A stretch of 64,000 nucleotides of DNA from an uncultured Collinsella sp. (GTDB taxonomy: Bacteria; Actinomycetota; Coriobacteriia; Coriobacteriales; Coriobacteriaceae). The notes under the pieces are model-generated. The model did no database searches. It had not been told where the DNA came from and saw only the letters and a program-made list of their open reading frames with translations. Made by a program: the position numbers and the translations under genes. Positions 58,355 through 64,000 of this stretch are shown one piece after another (within the stretch, counting starts at the first letter, position 1; the number at the start of each line of letters is the position of its first letter). The stretch lies in NCBI GenBank assembly GCA_905208635.1, contig CAJLPX010000001.1, positions 136,099 through 200,098 on the forward strand. The letters are read 5' to 3'.

Positions 58355-58501
58355 GTCAGCGAAAACGGCCGAGAGCGAGCAAGGTGACGTGAAAGAGAAG
58401 CGACGCGTACTTTGGTACGCGAGCGACGATTGAACGTCAGTTTGCCGCTCTCGGCCGTTTGCAGCGTCGAGCTGTTACGCGGTTTGGTAAAACCGCGTAA
58501 C
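58355..58501. ncRNA. 147-nt structured element, copy B
   Basis: Same layout as copy A: stem ACGGCCGAGAGC/GCTCTCGGCCGT (58365-58376 with 58447-58458), nested hairpin CGCGTAC/GTACGCG, and 12-bp hairpin 58474-58501 with loop GGTA. All stem changes relative to copy A are compensated while linkers are conserved. It ends 7 bp from the rnd stop codon, so on the minus strand the GGTA-loop hairpin would be the first structure after rnd. Confidence 0.7.
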
Positions 58502-58508
58502 TATATAC

Positions 58509-59642
58509 CTATAACAACTCAATCTTTCCGTCCTTCACGGTGAGTCCCATATTGCCGGAAAGCAGATCGTCCAGGCGCGAGCCCACAAGCTCAAAACGCC
58601 AGCCTTCGCGCAGGGGGCTCTGCTCGGGGTGCTCAATATAGTCGGCCAGATCATCGCGCGAGGCAATGACCGAGGTCGCCACGCCCGAGCGCTCGGCAAC
58701 CAGGCGGATGAGCGCATACATCAGGTCCGTCACGCTCTCCAGCTCCGGCGAGATCTGACGGTGTCCGCGCACCATGAGCGGCAGGCGATCGTGCGGGCAG
58801 CTCGCGCCGCGCTTGATGGCCATGAGCGCACCGTCCACGTCGCGCTCCCCCAGCTGGTCGGTACCGCGAATGCTACGGAACTCCTCAACGCGGACGGGAT
58901 TGCGCTTAACGAGCGCAAGCAGCGTGTCGTCGGACATGACCCACTTGCGCGGGATGTTACGGCGCTCGGCGCGGTCCTCGCGCCAGGCGGCGAGCTCGCG
59001 CGCGATACCCAGCTGGTGACGGCTGCACGAATTGATGCGCTTGACCTTGCGGAACGCCTCGTGGCGATCGGCGCGATAGTGCGACTCGTCAGCCAGCGGG
59101 CGCAACTCGTCGAGTACCCAGTCCACGCGGCCCAGCTCGCGCAGACGGCTCATCATCTCGGTATAGGCGACGATCAGGTACTTGACGTCATCGATCGCGT
59201 ACTCAATCTGCTTATCGGTCAGCGGGCGACGCGACCAGTCGGTCAGCGACTCAGTCTTGGGCAGCGAGACGCCGCAAAACGTCTGCACGAGCGCGCCGTA
59301 GGAAATCTGCTGGCGCTCGCCTAAAAAGGCGGCGGCCACCTGCGTGTCAAAAATCGGACGCGGCAACACGCCTACGGTATGAAGCATAACTTCCATGTCC
59401 TGCGAGCAAGCATGGAACACCTTGGTCACGCTCTCGTCGGCCATGAGTTCGGCCAAGGGAGACAGGTCGTCGATCACCAGCGGATCAACCGCGACGCTCT
59501 CGGCAGGAGTGGCAATCTGGACCAGGCACAGGCGCGGATGGAACGTGCGCTCGCGCAAAAACTCGGTATCGACGGCAATCGCGTCAAACTCACGGGCGCG
59601 CTGACAAAAGTCGAGTAGAGCCTGATGTGTGGAAATGTACAT
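58509..59642 (-). CDS. rnd: Ribonuclease D
   Basis: 377 aa from the ATG at 59642. The 3'-5' exonuclease domain has Asp/Glu in VDTEFLRER, FHACSQDMEVM and YAIDDVKYLI (DEDD-type), followed by an HRDC domain and a second helical HRDC-like part. It trims tRNA 3' ends. The ribosome site is weak (GGGTTGAT) and the gene starts divergent from the lipid kinase gene. Confidence 0.93.
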   Translation of the reverse strand: MYISTHQALLDFCQRAREFDAIAVDTEFLRERTFHPRLCLVQIATPAESVAVDPLVIDDLSPLAELMADESVTKVFHACSQDMEVMLHTVGVLPRPIFDTQVAAAFLGERQQISYGALVQTFCGVSLPKTESLTDWSRRPLTDKQIEYAIDDVKYLIVAYTEMMSRLRELGRVDWVLDELRPLADESHYRADRHEAFRKVKRINSCSRHQLGIARELAAWREDRAERRNIPRKWVMSDDTLLALVKRNPVRVEEFRSIRGTDQLGERDVDGALMAIKRGASCPHDRLPLMVRGHRQISPELESVTDLMYALIRLVAERSGVATSVIASRDDLADYIEHPEQSPLREGWRFELVGSRLDDLLSGNMGLTVKDGKIELL

Positions 59643-59740
59643 ATCAACCCATCGAATAAGGTTAGGCCCGAAAAACACGGGTAGGATATCGGCATTGCCT
59701 TACAACTATACTCGGTTAGTCACAGAACGGGAACGTAAGT

Positions 59741-60658
59741 ATGCGCTGCCTTATCATCCACAACCCGGCATCGGGCCCCAGCTCAGATGAAATCTACGCA
59801 TTCACGCACGCCCTCGCGCAGGGCGGCGACGAGGTCGTGATGCGTTTTATCGGCGATGGCATGGAACCCGAAGACGCCGTGGCAGACGTGCGCGAGTTTG
59901 ATCGCGTGGTGATTTCGGGCGGCGACGGCACCGTCTCCAACGTACTCGACCAAATGCGCGGATGCGGCGTCCCCACGCTCGTCTTCCCCTCCGGCACAGC
60001 CTGCCTGTTCTTTAACAACATCGGTAATGCCCCCGAGGCAGCGGCACTTGCCAAGGCCTGCCGTGCCGGTCGCACGGTCAAAGTGGACATGGGCGAGCTC
60101 TTTTGGCTCGACGAGAACGGCAACGAAAAGCGCCACGGCTTTATCATCATCGCCGGCTCGGGCTTCGACGCCGAGATCATGATGAAGGCCGCCCCTACCA
60201 AAAACGACATCGGCGAGATCGCCTACTTCCTCTCCGCGCTCGCCACGCCCAATCCCACGGTGGCGCACTTTACCATCGAGCATGACGGCATTGTCGAGGA
60301 GCTCGATGGCATCTGCTGCATGGCCGGCAACACCTCGGTCATCCAAAACGACATCAACCTGTTCCCCAACTGCCGCATGAACGACGGCATGGTCGACATT
60401 GCGGTCATCGAACCCGTGCGCACCGTGCAGCTGCTGCCTACCGTGATCACCGCTGCGCTTGACCCCGCCGGCAAGGTACTCGGGCGCCCACAGTTCAAGA
60501 TCATCCAGACCAAGGAAGCCAAGATCACCTGCACCCCGTCACTGGGCATGCAGTTCGATGGCGAGATTATCTCCAGCAATTCGGGCGTCTTTGGAGCCCG
60601 CGCGCTTCCGCAATGCCTCGACCTCATCGTCGACGAATTCTCCCCGCTCGGAAAATAG
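59741..60658 (+). CDS. YegS/DagK-family lipid kinase
   Basis: 305 aa diacylglycerol-kinase catalytic fold. GGDGT at residues 60-64 is the nucleotide motif. The usual GTGNDFA segment is instead GTACLFFNN, so the exact substrate may differ. The family phosphorylates diacylglycerol, phosphatidylglycerol or related lipids. A 30-codon membrane-protein gene follows 9 bp after the stop. Confidence 0.85.
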   Translation: MRCLIIHNPASGPSSDEIYAFTHALAQGGDEVVMRFIGDGMEPEDAVADVREFDRVVISGGDGTVSNVLDQMRGCGVPTLVFPSGTACLFFNNIGNAPEAAALAKACRAGRTVKVDMGELFWLDENGNEKRHGFIIIAGSGFDAEIMMKAAPTKNDIGEIAYFLSALATPNPTVAHFTIEHDGIVEELDGICCMAGNTSVIQNDINLFPNCRMNDGMVDIAVIEPVRTVQLLPTVITAALDPAGKVLGRPQFKIIQTKEAKITCTPSLGMQFDGEIISSNSGVFGARALPQCLDLIVDEFSPLGK

Positions 60659-60667
60659 GAGGACCCT

Positions 60668-60760
60668 ATGAACGACAATCCCCTGATCGGCTTTATTGTC
60701 ATCGTCTTGGCCATGCTCGTCGGTTACGCCATCAACGTGATTCACCGCCGAAAGAAGTAA
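60668..60760 (+). CDS. Small single-pass membrane protein of 30 aa
   Basis: ATG preceded by AGGAGG at 5 nt, directly behind the lipid kinase stop. The predicted protein has a short acidic N-terminus, one hydrophobic helix (IGFIVIVLAMLVGYAI) and a basic end HRRKK, which gives a cytosolic C-terminus by the positive-inside rule. The strong ribosome site and complete membrane-protein layout favour a real gene. Function unknown; the location suggests a partner of the kinase. Confidence 0.65.
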   Translation: MNDNPLIGFIVIVLAMLVGYAINVIHRRKK

Positions 60761-61068
60761 ATCCACATTGGTATGATATTCATCCAGTTATCGACTCTCC
60801 CGCTGTTTATGCAAATCCTAAACAGCGGGAGAGTTTTCTTTTTGAGCGCCGTCTAGTGCTTTATTCAGCTACAGTAAATGCAGGGTGCCTTTATTTAACT
60901 AAAGCTATAAAATGAGTATTATTATCCGTTCATCGTATATTTCTTCACGCTCATCGAGTAAACGCTGTTGTCGAATGAATACTCTTTACGCTTCCTTTAG
61001 GCTAGTAGATGTATTTATTAGCTGAAACTCCGTACGGTTTCGCGGGGTTTCAACAGTTGGGAGGGATT
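60761..61068 (+). other. Intergenic region before the C69 peptidase gene
   Basis: Starts with the terminator at 60794-60845, then AT-rich sequence with TATAAA near 60905 that may be part of the peptidase promoter; a -35 is not clear. No gene seen. Confidence 0.5.
60794..60845 (+). terminator. Terminator after the lipid kinase and small membrane protein
   Basis: A perfect 16-bp stem ACTCTCCCGCTGTTTA/TAAACAGCGGGAGAGT, then TTTTCTTTTT. Confidence 0.92.
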
Positions 61069-62871
61069 ATGAGGTTTACTCATCCTGTCAACACGCTCAA
61101 GAAGCTCGGCTGCGGCCTTGCGTTTGGAGCAGCGGCCATCATGGCCATGCCGACTTCGGCGCTCGCCTGCACCCAGATCTACATGGGCAGCAAGCTCACG
61201 GCCGACGGCAACACGTACTACGGCCGTTCCGAGGACTTCGGTCCGCGCTACATCAAGCACTTTGGCATTGAGCCCGCACACAAGGACGGCAACGAGTACA
61301 CCTCGGTCGAGTCCGGTTTTGAGTACAAGTCCAAGGGCGCAACCTACCGCTACACCTTCGTTCGCGACAACCCCTCGCAGTGGGAAGATCGCTACGACGC
61401 ATATTCCGAGGCAGGCATCAACGAGAAGGGCGTCTCCTGCTCTGCCACGTTGAGCACCTCCTATAACGAAAAGGCCGAAGAGGCCGACCCCATCACCGAG
61501 GAGACTGGCATTGGCGAATACAACTACGCCAGCGTCATTCTGGGCGAGAGTGCCACGGCCCGCGAGGGTGTCGAGCTCCTCGGCAGCCTGATTGACGAGC
61601 AGGGCGTCTGCTCCAACGACCAGATCATCATTGCCGACAACAACGAGACCTGGTTGTTTGCAGCGCTTTCCGGCCATCAGTGGATCGCCATGAGGCTCAC
61701 TGACGATATCGCCTCGCTCAACCCCAACATCGGCAACCTCACCTATGACGTCGACCTCGACGACACCGAGAACTGCCTCCACTCCGAGGGCATCGAGTCT
61801 ATGCCTAAGGAGAAGGGCTTTGCCGAGTACACCGACGGCAAGTTCGACGTCGCCAAGACCTACGGCGAGGAGATTGGCGAGGCCGGCATGCACCAGTGGT
61901 CGCGCTATATCCAGGGCCGCGATTACTTCATGGCTCCGCTTGCTGAGGGCACCGACTACGAGATCGTCAAGGACGAGCGCGAAGACGCTCGCGCGACGAC
62001 CGGCGCCCTGGTCCACGAAATGCAGCCGCTGTTCTTCCAGCCCGGCAAGTCCGACTGGAACACCTTTGAGATGATTCGTTCCTTCGCCGCTCGCGGCGAG
62101 AATGTCGCCGGCCTCAACGCCAACACCGACGGCGCCTATGCCATCGGCTCCAACCGCAACACCGAAATCCACACCTTCCAGATCCGTCACGGCATGGACC
62201 CCGAGATCGCGACCATCCAGTGGGAGATGCTCTCCAACGCCGAGTTCTCCGTCGCCATCCCCCTCTATTCCGCACTGCTCACCGAGGTCAGCCCCTACTT
62301 CAGCGGTCAGGATGTCTCCTTCGATCACTGCGAAGAGGAAGACGTCGTGAACAACGAGGAGCCCAAGAACTCCATCAACTACGTCCTCATGGACATCAAC
62401 ACGCTCGCCTATGAGAACCGTGACCACTGCGCCACCGGCGTCCGCGCCTATCTCGACGCCCTGCAGAAGGAACTCATCGAGCAGAACCTGACCGTCGACG
62501 AGGCCATGCAGGCCGAAAAAGGCACCGAAGCCCGCACCGCCCTGGCCAACAAGGCCGGCAAGGCTGCAACCAAGAACACCTATGTTAAGTGCAAGGCCAT
62601 GCTCGAGGAGATGCGCGACTACCTCCAGGAGGGCGATTTCTCCGAGGAGTTCGTCCCGAGTGACTACGATGCTGACAACGACTGCCTGGTCGAGTCCATC
62701 ACCTACGCCGACGAGGCCCTTTCCGATGAGGACGTGGCCGAGCCCGAGGCCGAAGAAGAAGAGGTCACCGAGGAGAAGTCCGAGGGCAACAACATGGCCG
62801 CCATGGCCGTTGGCGCCGTCGTCATCATCGGTGTCTGCGCCTACGTGATCTATCGTCGCAAGAAGGCCTAA
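61069..62871 (+). CDS. Secreted, membrane-anchored C69-family dipeptidase
   Basis: 600 aa from an ATG preceded by GGGAGGG. The signal peptide ends SALA|C, so cleavage would expose Cys34 as the N-terminal nucleophile of this Ntn-hydrolase family; CTQIYMGSKLTADGNTYYGR and RSEDFGPRYIKHF are diagnostic. A long acidic stretch is followed by a C-terminal membrane helix (AAMAVGAVVIIGVCAYVIY) and RRKK, so the enzyme is held at the cell surface. It should cut dipeptides outside the cell, feeding amino-acid uptake. Codon bias is strong. Confidence 0.9.
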   Translation: MRFTHPVNTLKKLGCGLAFGAAAIMAMPTSALACTQIYMGSKLTADGNTYYGRSEDFGPRYIKHFGIEPAHKDGNEYTSVESGFEYKSKGATYRYTFVRDNPSQWEDRYDAYSEAGINEKGVSCSATLSTSYNEKAEEADPITEETGIGEYNYASVILGESATAREGVELLGSLIDEQGVCSNDQIIIADNNETWLFAALSGHQWIAMRLTDDIASLNPNIGNLTYDVDLDDTENCLHSEGIESMPKEKGFAEYTDGKFDVAKTYGEEIGEAGMHQWSRYIQGRDYFMAPLAEGTDYEIVKDEREDARATTGALVHEMQPLFFQPGKSDWNTFEMIRSFAARGENVAGLNANTDGAYAIGSNRNTEIHTFQIRHGMDPEIATIQWEMLSNAEFSVAIPLYSALLTEVSPYFSGQDVSFDHCEEEDVVNNEEPKNSINYVLMDINTLAYENRDHCATGVRAYLDALQKELIEQNLTVDEAMQAEKGTEARTALANKAGKAATKNTYVKCKAMLEEMRDYLQEGDFSEEFVPSDYDADNDCLVESITYADEALSDEDVAEPEAEEEEVTEEKSEGNNMAAMAVGAVVIIGVCAYVIYRRKKA

Positions 62872-63066
62872 GGCCCTCATGTCTTAGCTGAGCGGACAAG
62901 GCAGCAATGGCAGCCTCGCCCGCTTAGCCCGCTCTTTTGACCGACGGGAAACCCGCCTGAAATCTTTTTAAAAAAGATTTCCCCGCACACACTTCGCTGT
63001 GCTATAGTGCAGCGGAACAGCAACTAGGTGCGACCGCGCCACGGCATCACGAAAGGAGCCACCAAC
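62872..63066 (+). promoter_or_regulatory. C69 terminator region and tryptophan-leader promoter
   Basis: A loose GAGCGG/CCGCTC hairpin near 62889-62934 followed by TTTTGA may end the peptidase transcript, and AAATCTTTTT/AAAAAGATTT lies further on. TGCTATAGT (extended -10 TATAGT at 63003-63008) about 60 bp before the leader peptide is the best promoter; its -35 is poor. Confidence 0.45.
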
Positions 63067-63135
63067 ATGAAGAACACGATGAAGTCTCTCAACAACTGGT
63101 GGTGGCGTGATGCGAATACGATCGGTCGACAGTGA
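63067..63135 (+). CDS. trpL: Tryptophan attenuation leader peptide
   Basis: 22 codons after an AAAGGAG ribosome site. Three consecutive Trp codons in the middle (LNNWWWRD) are the hallmark of a trp leader, since tryptophan-poor cells stall the ribosome there. The Trp codons overlap GGCGTGA (63104-63110), which pairs with TCACGCC (63141-63147) when ribosomes are absent. A terminator and a tryptophan transporter gene follow, completing an attenuation unit. Confidence 0.9.
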   Translation: MKNTMKSLNNWWWRDANTIGRQ

Positions 63136-63171
63136 GTCCCTCACGCCTGTTTTTGCGCTCTAGGTGATTGG

Positions 63172-63202
63172 AAGGCCTCCGGTTTCGACCGGGGGCCTTT
63201 TT
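63172..63202 (+). terminator. Tryptophan attenuator terminator
   Basis: 12-bp stem AAGGCCTCCGGT/ACCGGGGGCCTT (one G-T pair) with a UUCG loop, then TTTTTC. Stalling at the Trp codons would free TCAC..CT (63141-63149) to pair with AGGTGA (63162-63167) just before the stem, a plausible antiterminator. Confidence 0.88.
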
Positions 63203-63279
63203 CTATCTCGAGCCCGATCGCATTCGCATCACGCGCCTCCGCTTTTCTCTTGCAATCCCCTTCCGAAAGGATTTTCACC

Positions 63280-63852
63280 ATGTCTCAGAACACCACCGCC
63301 ACCCAGCCCCGCACCGTCCATACCGCCGATCGCGGCAAACTCGATGTCCGCGCCCTCGTCCTGCTCGCCATCCTACTCGCCGCCGGCTTCATCCTCAACT
63401 TCACCGTCGGCAAGGCAATCTCGGGCATCTCGGGCGGCATGATCAGCCCCGAGTTCATCATCTCGGCCTTCTGCCTCACCATCCTGGTCGTTCGCCCCAA
63501 CATCTGCCAGGCGCTCGTCATTGGCCTCATCTCGGCTGCCGTGATCCAGATCACCACCACTTCGCCGTTCGTCGATTTTGCCGCCGAGGGCATCGCCGCC
63601 ATGCTCATGGCCGGCATCGTCAACGCCGCCGGCAAGAACGGTCAGGTCAAGCCCGCCATCGCCATCGTCGCAACCTTCCTGACCACCTTTGTCTCCGGCG
63701 CCATCTTCATGGTCATCAAGATGGCCATGCTCGGCGTGGTCGGCGAGCTCGCCGCCGCCATGTTGCCCGTCGTCGCCATGACCGCCGTCTTTAACGCCAT
63801 TCTGGTCGGCGCCCTCTACCTGCCCATCCAGAAGGCCCTGAAGCTCAACTAA
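63280..63852 (+). CDS. TrpP-like tryptophan transporter, S component
   Basis: 190 aa from an ATG preceded by AAAGGA. About five or six membrane helices with FILNFTVGKAISGISGGMISPEFIISAFCLTIL, typical of the small TrpP-like proteins. The Trp attenuator upstream and the ECF-type ATPase gene downstream support tryptophan as substrate. No cytosolic domain. Confidence 0.88.
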   Translation: MSQNTTATQPRTVHTADRGKLDVRALVLLAILLAAGFILNFTVGKAISGISGGMISPEFIISAFCLTILVVRPNICQALVIGLISAAVIQITTTSPFVDFAAEGIAAMLMAGIVNAAGKNGQVKPAIAIVATFLTTFVSGAIFMVIKMAMLGVVGELAAAMLPVVAMTAVFNAILVGALYLPIQKALKLN

Positions 63853-63896
63853 CCCACAGTGCCCCATCGGTAAAGACCGTCCCAAACAACTAGCTC

Positions 63897-63940
63897 TTGG
63901 GGACGTTCTTAAACGACTAGTCATTAAAGAACGTCCCCAA
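63897..63940. repeat. Inverted repeat between transporter and ATPase genes
   Basis: A perfect 14-bp stem TTGGGGACGTTCTT/AAGAACGTCCCCAA around a 16-nt centre containing GACTAGTC. A CGTCCC at 63879-63884 can pair with the left arm instead. It has no T tract and lies inside an operon. Confidence 0.7.
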
Positions 63941-63958
63941 TGACCATGAAAGGTATCC

Positions 63959-64000
63959 ATGGAAACGATCATCAACGTCGACGATGTCTCGTTCTCCTAT
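63959..64000 (+). CDS. ECF transporter ATP-binding protein (start only)
   Basis: Fourteen codons visible (METIINVDDVSFSY), matching the N-terminal strand of ABC/ECF ATPases before the A-loop Tyr. GAAAGG precedes the ATG. It continues past the right edge. The context suggests the energising component of the tryptophan transporter. Confidence 0.7.
   Translation, partial: METIINVDDVSFSY

Noticed and set aside
61018..62880. 620-codon minus-strand frame opposite the C69 peptidase
   Set aside because: Shadow of a highly biased gene; no motif and low-complexity composition.

Overview
The window looks like chromosome from a high-GC, anaerobic Gram-positive bacterium of the class Coriobacteriia (Actinomycetota), most likely Collinsella. 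This is inferred from gene content and protein flavour: a dcw cluster without ftsA or murE, an arginine deiminase pathway, pta and two ackA genes for acetate fermentation, and an ECF-type tryptophan transporter. No rRNA, tRNA or CRISPR array was seen.

Left part (1-25 kb, almost all minus strand): the end of a YggS-like PLP protein gene, then a phosphate operon read as pgeF-pstS-pstC-pstA-pstB-phoU with overlapping start and stop codons. Next is a division and cell-wall cluster read from 21.4 kb leftward as mraZ-rsmH-ftsL-ftsI-murF-mraY-murD-ftsW-murG-murC-murB-ftsQ-ftsZ, with a recognisable promoter and operator region in front of mraZ. Upstream of it lie xerD, pyrG, a small winged-helix regulator and a DUF1846 gene.

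Middle (25-44 kb): an arginine-catabolism region with a YfcC-type carrier, arcB and two apparently identical arcA genes that flank an aminotransferase gene. Both arcA promoters carry the same direct-repeat operator. Then come ppk and an RlmD-type methyltransferase on the plus strand, an IS3 transposase remnant, and a beta-glucoside module (EamA transporter, 6-phospho-beta-glucosidase, PTS EIIBC) behind a leader that contains an intrinsic terminator.

Right part (44-64 kb): DJ-1-like protein, maf, P1 peptidase, a glf/glycosyltransferase pair, pta (plus strand) facing two tandem ackA genes (minus strand), an MFS/LysR pair, hit, xseB/xseA, a zinc peptidase, rnd, a YegS-type lipid kinase with a tiny membrane-protein gene, and a secreted C69 peptidase. 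The window ends in a tryptophan attenuator: a leader peptide with three Trp codons and a terminator, followed by the TrpP-like S component and the start of an ECF ATPase.

The most unusual content is intergenic. Two 147-bp elements (27.07 and 58.36 kb) have near-identical linkers and different but fully compensated stems, which is the signature of a structured RNA. A second family of three nested palindromes (46.29, 46.51 and 50.10 kb) shares two short unpaired motifs around covarying stems. Neither family is explained by the genes beside it.
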